From: Lineus longissimus
Taxonomy: Eukaryota > Nemertea > Pilidiophora > Heteronemertea > Lineidae
DNA length: 64,000 nt
NCBI RefSeq assembly: GCF_910592395.1
Contig: NC_088322.1
Location: 6,629,431-6,693,430 of the forward strand
Reading direction: 5' to 3'
Shown piece after piece: positions 30,636 through 40,142 of this stretch. Positions within the stretch are counted from its first letter, which is position 1; every line of letters starts with the position of its first letter. A program made the position numbers and the translations under genes. The notes beneath the pieces were generated by a model. The model made no database searches, was not told where the DNA came from, and was given only the letters and a program-made list of their open reading frames with translations.

Positions 30636-31740
30636 AGCGGAATTTATTCAGGACAAATTTTTACATTGGGACTGAATTTTTACGCCAGAATCACGCTACA
30701 AATTGCGAAATTGTACAAGAATTTATCTCAGGACAAAGATTTTACAACACCAGGTAAAATATTCCTATCCATGTATTTTTTTTTCCTTAAGAATAATTTA
30801 TTTCACGTTTTAAAAAAAATGTCAGGACGAAAAATACGGCAGGACTTTTTTCCCTCAGAATTTTTCGACGCCAGGACTCACGTGACTCCTGGCAGAACGC
30901 ACGTGACCACTTAAACCGATGACGTCATATATCATATTTTTCGCAACTCACGAACTTTTCTGAAGTTTGGCGATTTTGCTATATGCAGCAATGGCGTCCA
31001 TCTCCATGAATGCGGACGAATTGAACAATTTGTTCAACTGCAGCTCCTTTGATGATCTTTTAAGAGATCTTAGGTGGAATACTTACTTACTTTTAATGAT
31101 AAAACACCACCAAACTCAGCCAAGCCACTGCATATTGAATAGTACATGTTGCATTGGAATTGGGGTTTCCCCGGTAACCTGGAGCCCAGTGAAAAATCAT
31201 TGATACCAGGGCGCCGAGTATCAACATGCATGAACATGCAATATCGTTCGTCCACTGTAAATCAACGAGGCGTCCTCGATCCTCCGCTGCGCGGTGGATA
31301 GGGTCGAGGTTACCAGGACTAAGCGAATTGGCAAAACACAGAAATGGCAAATGGAAACGCAGCGATGATGCGCGACGTCATCGTTTTCGCGGTCACTTGA
31401 TTTCTGCCAGGAGTCACGTGATTTCTGCCAGGAGTCACGTGATCGCTAGCAGGAGTCACGTGAATTCTGGGAGAATTTTTCGTTCTGCCCGCAAAACGTC
31501 CTGACGAAAAAATTCTGAAGGAAAAAAGTCCTGCCGTATTTTTCGTACTGACAATTTTTTTTTTAAACGTGAAAATAAATTATTCTGAAGGGGAAAAAAT
31601 ACATGGATAGGAATATTTTACCTGGTGTTGTGAAATCCTTGTCCTGAGATAAATTTTTGTACAGTTTGGCAATTTATAGCGTGATTCTGGCGTAAATTTT
31701 AGTCCTGATGGAAAAAAATCGGTCCTGAATAAATTCTGCT
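30636..31740. mobile_element. Large foldback element with roughly 250-300-bp arms
   Basis: The left arm (about 30636-30910) and right arm (about 31400-31740) are inverted copies. Matching landmarks are GAATTTATTCAGGAC, CGTAAAA-type blocks, ACCAGGTAAAATATTCCTAT, CCATGTATTTTTT, AAATACGGCAGGAC and GGAGTCACGTGA. The inner parts of the arms hold several CACGTGA units, three or four of them in tandem on the right with a period near 23 bases. The loop contains an ATG-led stretch (MASISMNADELNNLFNCSSF, about 30991-31080). No transposase is present. Confidence 0.8.
31255..31318 (+). repeat. Short dispersed repeat, copy A
   Basis: Matches 39011-39075 in the same orientation: AAATCAAC.AGGC, CCTCGA.CCTCCGCTGCG and GGATAGGGTCGAGGTTAC. 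It lies in the loop of the foldback element. Confidence 0.75.
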
Positions 31741-31764
31741 TTGCCCTGCCAAAGTCCCCAACCC

Positions 31765-32388
31765 GCCATTCCAGAGGATAACAGACACACTATCAGGAAC
31801 AAATCCATATGATGGAGATAGGGTAATTTTCAAATTAAAGCCGGGGATAAGCTAACCTCACATAATCGAAATAAAATGACTGGCGGAATATCCACACTCG
31901 ATTCCACGATATCCACGATCGATTCAACACGATACAACATCATGAGACTTACTTGTGGGAATGTCCATCGATCGGTCTCTTGCCCATTCCAAGGGCTCTG
32001 CCTAGCCTCTTCATTTTTTCCGCTATTCCCGGCTTGCGTTTTCGCCTATGATGACCAACAGCGACCTTGAACACCGTATGTATCAGCTGAATCGAATAGA
32101 AAATGAAACAAACTAGAAACACCTGGGGATTCCCCAGGGTGATTTCCCCAAGAATTTCCTCGTATTCTGATAGATCGACGAGCCCATCCGTAGCACATCG
32201 AGCCTATGTCATGGGCTAGTATTCTGATTGCACATTTAAATGAATATGGCGGAGCCGAAGAGTGTCGCAAGAGCATCGCTTTGTACGGGACAATTATAGA
32301 TGGCATATTAACCGATGATACTACAGACGCTTCCCAAGACCCGTGTAAAGGACCTGAAGTACCTAAATAAGGTAGGTAAGGAGCCTTA
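31765..32388. other. Spacer
   Basis: Contains short iterated CGATTC/ATCCACGAT units around 31892-31930 but no gene. Confidence 0.4.
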
Positions 32389-32817
32389 GTTTTCAAGGGC
32401 TTGTGGTATTCGACTCGATGACTCGACGACGCGATGACTCGATGACGCGATCCGGTTGGAATCTTTTTAAAGAATATCACTGCTTGGACTGTAATTTATA
32501 CATAGAATCATAAGTGGAGGAAAATAAAAAAGAACCGATCATTACCAACCCCTTTCCAGCTGTTTTCACCGTATCTAATCCGACCATTTTTCGTTTCCTA
32601 CAAGTTCGCATTTTTGATAAAACCATGCGCCATGTTGCTATACAAGCCACTGGTATCTTACCGTCAATACAGCTAATACACCTAAATATAGCTGGTTCAG
32701 ATCAACCTCCTACCCAGGTTCTTTACGAGCAGAAATTCCAATGTTAAAATGACACGCGATTTCCTGGAGACAAGGTTGGCTCTGGATATCCGTTCAGCAC
32801 GGCAATATTAAATGTCC

Positions 32818-33008
32818 TATACACCTTTCCAGAAATGGGGCGCTGAGTGTCCGAAATAGTGATGTCATGAGGGGAAACTAGGCCTGTGGTGGAGGGACAA
32901 AGGAGATAGTCATGGTTGACCAACACACTTGAATGCCTTTAATGACGGACAAGGGGGAAAAAGTTAGTTCCAATGCAAGCCACCAATTTCGGAAAGCATG
33001 TATAGGGG
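32818..33008 (+). repeat. Dispersed repeat, inverse of 60487-60722
   Basis: Shares CACCTTTCCAGAAATGGGGC, GAGTGTCCGAAATAGTGATG, GGGGAAACTAGGCC and GGTGGAGGGACAAA with the complement of 60487-60722, which has an extra insert of about 45 bases. Confidence 0.8.
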
Positions 33009-33018
33009 CTGATGTATT

Positions 33019-33036
33019 GGGGGGGGGGGGGGGGGG
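33019..33036 (+). repeat. Poly-G run (18)
   Basis: Uninterrupted G18 inside the Mutator-like element. Confidence 0.9.
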
Positions 33037-33256
33037 CAGATGTCAAGGGACAGAAGAGGGACTGAGTGACTGAGTCTAAAAAACTGTACATATGCGAAAT
33101 TCCGATTCTTGACAGACTACCACATGACATCTGACATTGGCCACTAGAAGCTTGTTTGTCAATTAAATCTCCGGTCATTTTGCATGCTATGAAACTTCCA
33201 CGAGTCCTTTAAATATCAAAATCAATCGCGGGGACCAATCTTCAGTGGCCATGGCT

Positions 33257-33275
33257 GGGGGGGGGGGGGGGGGGG
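33257..33275 (+). repeat. Poly-G run (19)
   Basis: Uninterrupted G19 inside the Mutator-like element. Confidence 0.9.
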
Positions 33276-34004
33276 CACATCCTTCCACATACCGTAGCTG
33301 GGTATGTGAAGGCCGAGCTAAAACCTCTGCTGTTGCAGCGGTAGCCCGGAGACCAGGATCATGGGATTCCGTATTTTAGCAAAATCCATAGCAACGATCG
33401 CGTCATCGAGCCATCGCGTCGTCGAGTCATCGAGTCGAATACCACAAGCCGTTTTCAAGGAGGAAAGCGGAAGTGCGTGACGAGGTGTTTTAATCGCATG
33501 AAGAGGAATTGCCTCGCCAGGCGGCGCTCAAAGTAGGGCACCAATCTGGGAATTTCGAATTGTGTACAACTCGTCGGAATTCCCCGGCATCACCCGCGTT
33601 TTATAGGCCGGGATTCCCCACTTCTTTTGTTTTTTTTGGCAAGTGGCCACCTGACATGTTATCACCTTCAACTATTCAAACTCACCGCGTAGAGTTAATT
33701 AAATAATTGCTTATCTTGCAAGCACTTTTGCAAAGATGCGAATTATAAACTCTTATCGCGTGACTGCGCTTGCACCGGCGGAGCGAGGTGCAAATACTGA
33801 TAGTTGTGTTTGATAGATGCATCCTTGAATGGGAAATGTATCGATTTTAAAGGCACTCGTAAGGTATTGCAACGTGAAACCACATAACTTTCCTAATTTT
33901 CTTTTGTACTTGTAATTGTATCGAGATGACCCCTGACATCCCAAAATGGTGTTGCCCGCCATCGGGTTTGCTGTACGCATGTAGCCCAAATGTAGGGAAT
34001 GAAG

Positions 34005-35225
34005 GGACTGGAAAAAATGCACTAGGAAAAATGCACCGCTGGTAAAAAAGTAACTGGAAAACAAGGCACTAGGTTAAAAGGCACTAGGAAAAAAGGGCAG
34101 TTGAAAAAATGGCACCAGGAAAACTCTTCCTAGGCAATTGAAACGGCTAAGGGCCATTGTGCTCACCGTATAGATATTTGGTGGTTAGGAATGCATCCTG
34201 GTTAAGAAACATGCTACATGTATAGTATTTAGGTCAAACCAAAGTCGGTATGATATGTGATGTATCCTTGCTCGGAGTACCTACCATAAAAATATCATCG
34301 AAAACAAGTCACTAATAAGTGAGATATTGCACTTTTTACCTTTTTTAGTTTCGTCCTCCTGCTGGCCAAGTTAAGAATCAGATCGGACCGAAATTCGGTG
34401 TCAGAGATTACATGACGTAGGGAATCATGCTTACCAACTTTCAAGTTCATAGAAACGTGCCATAGTTACACTCAAACGGACAATTTACGCCATTTGACCA
34501 ATGTGACCTTGAAAATTAGGTCAAATCAAAAACCCGTACGATATGTGATGTATCCTTGGTAGGAGAACCTACCGTTAAAAATATCATCGAACGAGTTACT
34601 TATAAGAGAGATATCACACTTTTTGGGTTTCCACTTCTGGCCCCCTGGAGGCTAAGTCGAGAATCAGATCGGACCGAAAGTCAGAGTCAGAGGTCACCTA
34701 TGTGTACGAAGTCTCAAGTGCATAGCCCTAGCGGTTAAGAAACGTACCACTGTTTTTTGAAAGAGGATACAGACAACGACGACGACGGACGACGGACACG
34801 ACGGTGTTGTATTGACTCCCCTACGGTGAGTCAAAAAGGCACTCGGTTCAAAAATTATTTTGGTGAATTCCTGTGTGTTCTTTTCTGTCAATCTTTTTTC
34901 TTCACCATATTCATATTTTTTTCTTCATAAAAATAGTCACCATTGTGGCCTAGTTTATGGGCTAAATATATGCTTCGGTATGAGGACAAGTCCCCTGGAC
35001 ATCCCCCGTAGGATATCTGCCCCCTAGGAGATCTTCCCCCGAGGTCATCTCCCCCAAAACACCACAGGGCGAATTTTCAACTGGAGTGCCTTTTTTGCCT
35101 AGGTAGAGCTTTCCTAGTGCATTTTTTACTCAGTTCCTTTTTGCCTGTGCTTTTTTTCCTAGTGCCTTGTTTTCCAGTGCCTTTTTTCCTAGTGCCTTTT
35201 CTCCAGTGCCTTTATTACCGGATAC
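34005..35225. mobile_element. Composite inverted array enclosing a duplicated repeat
   Basis: 34005-34130 is an array of AAAAATGCACTAGG / AAAAGGCACTGG units, and 35080-35225 is its inverse (CCTAGTGCCTTTTTTCC, CCAGTGCC). Between them are two imperfect direct copies of a roughly 285-base unit (about 34230-34500 and 34517-34760) sharing GATATGTGATGTATCCTTG, AAAATATCATCGAA, GAATCAGATCGGACCGAAA and AAGAAACGTACCA-type blocks. These are followed by a GACGACGACGG simple run and CCCCTACGGTGAGTCAAAAA, similar in style to abundant invertebrate repeats. No ORF. Confidence 0.65.
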
Positions 35226-35574
35226 CATGTTGCCCAATCAAATCGGCTTGAGGTATCAATTTCTATTCTAAAACATCTCAAATTAAATATCGAATGTGGT
35301 TTGAAATGCTTCTACATTTTGCACCAACCCAAGAAGTTTGGGTTGTCTCACCCAAACCTCTGTTGTAAAAACGAGGCTATATGGATTATCTATTATGAAA
35401 ATGAAATATTCTCACTCGGGTGTTTTCGCATTCAACATCAAAGCCACCGCCCATTCCGAAAGACGCACGTTGGACAGAGCTCTCGGGTCACGCGTTGATC
35501 CAAGCTAATTCCACACAACTGGAACTTGAACAATTCTTCGATCAGCTGAACATAGCCATTCCAAATGCTCCGTT

Positions 35575-36540
35575 TTAATTTATTTATTTATTTATTTATT
35601 TCGTACGAAGTACAATAGACAGTGAGTTAATAGGGTGCACGTACATGTATATTTGTGCAATTACAGGCGTTATAATAAGAACATAGTTATTATATACAGT
35701 TTAATCAAGTCTCATCTGTACACACTACATTTAGCATCTGCTCCATCTCTGTTTTACTTAGAATAGAATAATCCCAGCGGTCGTGCATTCTCAATAGGTC
35801 CCTCATTACTGGTCCGTTAGGCTCCGTTTCCTCAAATGTCTCCTTCTTTACTGGTAGGTTGTCTATAGTACACTGGAACAAGTCGCATATTTTCAGCAGA
35901 TTTCGTGATGCACTCGTTCCGCCCAGAAGAGTCAATTCGACACTTATTGAAACTCTCTTGCTTTCACTGTTCATACAGCTTTTAAAGAATCTCGCAAATC
36001 TCTTAAAAACCTGGATATCGGACTGTTCATCTCTACAAATAGACGGCAGCAGTATACAATGGGTTCTGCAGGGTAACCTGAATAACTTTCGAATGCAATT
36101 TCTCCAAGCAGTGTTGAATCTGCTGAAGGATCGGTGAGAATAGTCCCATAGAGCGCTACCGTACAATGTCATAACATATGATTGAAACAGCCTGTACTTT
36201 ACTTCGAAATCACAGAAACCGAATAATGATAACAGACAGTTTGTTCGTTTGTACATTTCCGCGATGACATCGTTAATGACGTTATCCTTAACGTCAACGC
36301 CAACCATGTGTCCTAGGTGTTTTGTGTGGTCTTGGGCAATAATTCTGCCGTTCCATATAATGAATATCTCCTCGTTTGGCTTCTTTATACCGTAGAAAAG
36401 CAAAATGCTCTTTGTGGGATTAAACGTGACATAATACTCCACTGAGAAAGTATCGCATATCTTCAAGATTTCCATCAACCCGCTTTTCATTGGAGATAGA
36501 ATGACAATGTCATCGGCGTAGCCAAAGGCCCCCATAAAGC
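35575..36540 (-). pseudogene. 5'-truncated LINE: reverse transcriptase palm, thumb and 3' tail
   Basis: The frame (stop at 35705) contains FGYADDIVILSPMKSGL, the RT catalytic box of CR1/RTE-type LINEs, then VTFNPTKSILLFY, HLGHMVGVDV and thumb segments such as YRLFQSYVMTLYGSALWDYS. Everything upstream of the GAFGYADD segment is missing. The ORF extends rightward to 36775, but that part does not look like a LINE, so truncation at about 36540 is inferred. An (AAAT)n tail on the minus strand (35578-35601) marks the 3' end. About 275 in-frame residues remain uninterrupted, so the insertion may be fairly young, but it cannot be autonomous. Confidence 0.8.
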
Positions 36541-37561
36541 AAACAACTATTAAGATATAGTGTAAAAGACAACATAGATTTGAAAAGCGATATGTTTCGT
36601 CGTTTACTTTTCGCCAGTTTGAGAAGTAGTGATGACACTGATTTGAAAGACTCTGGTTCAACCCAATAGTCAGTAAACAATTATGTTGTATGCATTTGTT
36701 ATCCGATAAATCATACCGCTTGTGCAGAGTATATTTTTTTGTTAGATTTTTGGTCGTTCTATTATTGTTTTGCACCTCAGGTCAGTTTGTAGTTTGTAGG
36801 AAACTTGCCGTGACCTAACTCTTTATTCGAAAGACTCTGATAAGATAAAGTAGTTTACTTTCGGCCTGGCGAATAAAATTCGCACCATTCGCAGTGGGAG
36901 GCCGGTCCCAGATTCTAAAAAAAGAACATGAATCTCGGTAGGTATCTCGGGTGCGACTTTTGTAATGCTCGGATATTGTAAATAGTTAAAATGGTCATTG
37001 AAAGCACATATCGTGCATTGTACATGTAAAACTCCACACATGTTCTTTTTGTGAATTATGGTGGTTGAAAGCCTTTAATTTCCATCGAAGTAGGCATTTA
37101 TTACGCTTTTTGAAGGATCTATTTGCTATATTACTATTTGGATCAGGTTGAAAGGTACGCTCATGTGTTCAGGAGTTGTTTGGTAGCAAAAATATCGCAA
37201 TATAAACAACATCGTTATCGCACTTCCGGTCTCCTTCTTCCTGGCACAATGTTCAAAATACCATCATTATTAACAAGTTGTAAAATGTTTTAAAACGCAT
37301 TTTTTTTCTGTGGCGTCAATCACGCTAAGTACATGTGTGGGATCCACGGCGCGCACTCCAGATACTTTATAATTCTTCATACTTCGCTGGTTTCAATCTT
37401 TACAGTCAATCACACTTACAATGATGAATTAATCTCGACGGTTATTTTCGGTAGCTTTCTTGTTATTTGCCTACAGAAGATTCATCTTGATTTCCAGGAA
37501 AAAGAGAAGTTACTGTACATGAAGTGGTAGTAAAACTGGTCCGGATAATACGTTTATAAAA
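36541..37561. other. Upstream region of the first intronless coiled-coil gene
   Basis: No coding sequence is supported. It should hold the promoter of the gene at 37562, but no TATA or initiator can be singled out with confidence. Confidence 0.4.
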
Positions 37562-38758
37562 ATGGCAGATTTTTCGAAGACGACCGAGGATGAAGCCAGT
37601 CCTTCGAACGAACCTGAGGAATCAGTCAAGGCGTCGAACGAGACGGAACTTGCCAGTCTGCAACAGACTCAGGGGAAGAGAGACTACGAGAATGAGATCA
37701 CCGTCCTGAAATTAAAGCACGATAAAAAACTTGCGAGACTTAGCCAAGATCATAAACGCAAATTCGAAAAACTTGATTCAGAATATATGTCTAAGACCGA
37801 AAAACTCGAAAAAGAGCTTGAGAAAGAGAGGAGTGAATACCGACAATTTAGCAACAAGACTTTCGGGGATTTGATGAAATTCGATAAAGATTGGAGCGAT
37901 AAAGAAAAGAAGCAATCAGAAAGCAATGATACAAACGTGGATGAAATTAAGAAGTTACGTTTTAAGATAGAAGAGAGAAAGGCATCGTCGTTCGAGAGAA
38001 TCGAAAATTCGGAGAAACGTTTGGAAGCTAAGTTAACTGATGCTCTCGATGGTGACTGCAGACAAATAAATGAATTAACTTCAGCTAAGGACAAACTTAA
38101 GAAAGAACTGCAAGATGCACGATATGAAATTCAAATTCTTCAAAGCAAGTTAGAAGAAGCGAAAAACCATATTGAGGAGAAAAAGATCGAAATGAAGGGA
38201 AAGAACGATGACTATGTGAAATTACTCGTGGATCGTCACGAGGAGGTTGTGAGCAACCTTAAGATAGAAATGGTACACCTCAAGTCCGCTTATCAGGACG
38301 AATGTTCAGCTTTAAAAACAGCCTACGAGACCGAAAAGCAACAATACATCGCTGAATACGACAAATTCAAGAGTGATTTCAAAGAGTCAAGGCAGAGACA
38401 GCAGGATGACAGCCTGAAGGAATCGAATGAAGAAATTGGGAAACTGAAGGAGGAAATACGAATTATGGAGCAACGGCACCAGCAGGAGTTGAGTGGGCTG
38501 GAGGGGCAAAGGGTTTCAGATGGTAAGAAAATAGTAGAATTGGAAGAAGGCCAACACCAACTGCAATGTAAGCTTGATGATAAAATTCAGGAGAATTCTA
38601 CTTCCATCACTAAATTGATAGAGAAACACGTAAAATCAGAGAACGAACTCAGAAAAGAGAAAAGGGAACTTGAAAATAAAATCAATGTTTTGGAGAGGGA
38701 ACTTGACAAAATGAGAAGCTTACAAGGTTACAGTGAATTAGATGACCAAGTTGAATGA
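37562..38758 (+). CDS. Coiled-coil protein, intronless, paralogue of the gene at 50524
   Basis: 398 residues in one exon. The start at MADFSKTTED is chosen because it opens the frame and mirrors the MAD- start of the paralogue. An acidic, disordered N-terminus of about 40 residues is followed by almost continuous heptad-rich coiled coil (KLKHDKKLARLSQDHKRKFE, KLEKELEKERSEY, QILQSKLEEAKNHIEEKKIE), with no membrane segment or recognised catalytic motif. Near the C-terminus, KHVKSENELRKEKRELENKI parallels AHVKSENASREERRQKDEKI in the 808-residue protein at 50524-52950. The lack of introns could reflect an ancestral single-exon gene or retroposition. Likely a structural or scaffolding protein; function unknown. 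Confidence 0.8.
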   Translation: MADFSKTTEDEASPSNEPEESVKASNETELASLQQTQGKRDYENEITVLKLKHDKKLARLSQDHKRKFEKLDSEYMSKTEKLEKELEKERSEYRQFSNKTFGDLMKFDKDWSDKEKKQSESNDTNVDEIKKLRFKIEERKASSFERIENSEKRLEAKLTDALDGDCRQINELTSAKDKLKKELQDARYEIQILQSKLEEAKNHIEEKKIEMKGKNDDYVKLLVDRHEEVVSNLKIEMVHLKSAYQDECSALKTAYETEKQQYIAEYDKFKSDFKESRQRQQDDSLKESNEEIGKLKEEIRIMEQRHQQELSGLEGQRVSDGKKIVELEEGQHQLQCKLDDKIQENSTSITKLIEKHVKSENELRKEKRELENKINVLERELDKMRSLQGYSELDDQVE

Positions 38759-39096
38759 GTTGAATCGCATTCTTTGGTGTATTAGAATCCATAGAAACTG
38801 AGCTCTCCTATGCCCTCTCAGTGACGAGTGTGTTTTAGACACCATGGCCGAGTTCCGGCGCGAGTAGACTCTTTCACCAGTCTCCTCCATTCACTCATTA
38901 CAGAGACTGGTTCATGTACTTGACGGCAGTTCACTCGTCATGAACTCGATTTGCGGGCGTAGGCTTCCAGTGCATTCACTGTATGCACTGAAACTGTATG
39001 GCTCGCCTCGGGTAAATCAACAAGGCTTCCTCGACCCTCCGCTGCGTGGAGGATAGGGTCGAGGTTACATAGACTAGGCGCGGAGGAGTCGGACCT
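38759..39096 (+). repeat. Spacer carrying short dispersed repeat, copy B (39011-39075)
   Basis: 39011-39075 matches 31255-31318 in the same orientation. The rest of the spacer has no gene. GGACCT at 39091-39096 is the left target duplication of the next element. Confidence 0.7.
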
Positions 39097-40136
39097 TATG
39101 GCAAGCCGTTCGTCCAATAATTAAGAAAACCTAGTTTTTTTGAAAAAAACATGGTTTTCTTCTTAAAAAACATAGTTTTCTTCAAGAAAACCTAGTTTTT
39201 TTCAATGAAACTAAGTTTTTAACAAGAAAACATGGTTTTCTTTAAGAAAACTATGTTTTATTGAAGAAAACCAGGTTTTCTTCCATGAAACTAGGTTTTT
39301 TAAAAAATAACTTATTCTTTTTGCATAAAGTGTAGGTTCCATGATTTCTCTTCAAAACCAAGTTTCGAAAAAAGAAAAAAAACTATGTTTTTATCCAGCC
39401 ATTTGACTAATAATTAAAACAACCATGTTTTTATCATAAAAACCTGGTTTTCTTCCAAAAGAACCTAGTTTCGTTGAAGAAAACAAAGAAAACCATGTTT
39501 TTTAACAAGAAAACGTAGTTTCGAAAGAAGAAAACCTGGTTTCGAAACAACCCAGTCTTTTTACCCCGTCCCCTCAGCACGCGCGTGACCTTTGGGGCGA
39601 GATTGGCGATCCACCGTAGTTTACCCGGGTTGTGCGGCCTTTGGTACGTAAATGCGTAGCCCGGGTTGCTAACCCGGGTAAGCAAAATCCAACCTCTCCC
39701 CTGCCATGCTCAGGCCAAACAGGGACGAAGTAAAAAGACTAGGTTATGAAAAATAACCTGGTCTTTTTCATTAAAACTTGGTTTTGAAAAAGAATTGCAT
39801 ATAACGTAGTTTTCTTCAAGAAAACCATGTTTTCTTCCATGAAACTAGGTTTTCTTCGAAGAAGCATAGGTTGATTTAAAAAGCCAAGTTATCTTGTTAA
39901 AAAACCAGGTTTTCTTCCATGAAACTAGGTTTTCTTCGAAGAAGCATAGGTTGATTTAAAAAACCAAGTTATCTTGTTAAAAAACCAGGTTTTTAAAAAG
40001 AAAACTAGGTTTTTTAAATCAACCTATGCTTCTTCGAAGAAAACCTAGTTGAAGAAAACTATGTTTTTAAGAAGAAAACCAGGTTTTCTTCAATAAAACT
40101 AGGTTTTCTTAATTATTGGACGAACGGCTTGCCATA
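39097..40136. mobile_element. Non-autonomous TAY-ended DNA element built of AAAACC/GGTTTT quasi-palindromes
   Basis: Perfect 42-bp terminal inverted repeats begin TATGGCAAGCCGTTCGTCC, flanked by identical 6-bp GGACCT copies (39091-39096 and 40137-40142). About 85% of the interior consists of variants of AAAACCTAGTTTTCTTCAAG and its complement, an imperfect tandem array of hairpin-forming units. The central island (about 39545-39720) is GC-rich with repeated CCCGGGTT/AACCCGGG. No ORF of note. The TAY terminus and 6-bp duplication match the element at 42541 and point to the IS3EU-type superfamily (by recall of its features). Confidence 0.8.
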
Positions 40137-40142
40137 GGACCT

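Larger units (their letters stand above)
32398..33450. mobile_element. Non-autonomous Mutator-like element with 9-bp target duplication
   Basis: The inverted ends begin GGCTTGTGGTATTCGACTCG and run about 58 bases. Perfect GTTTTCAAG copies flank both sides (32389-32397 and 33451-33459); a 9-bp duplication is typical of MuDR/MULE elements. Each end is itself made of iterated CGATGACTCGACGACGCGATG-like units. The interior carries a dispersed repeat (32818-33008), related in inverse orientation to 60487-60722, and two poly-G runs. No transposase ORF. Confidence 0.82.

Noticed and set aside
36550-36775. N-terminal extension of the LINE ORF at 35705-36775
   Set aside because: No reverse-transcriptase motifs upstream of the GYADD box; taken as flanking DNA fused by an open frame.
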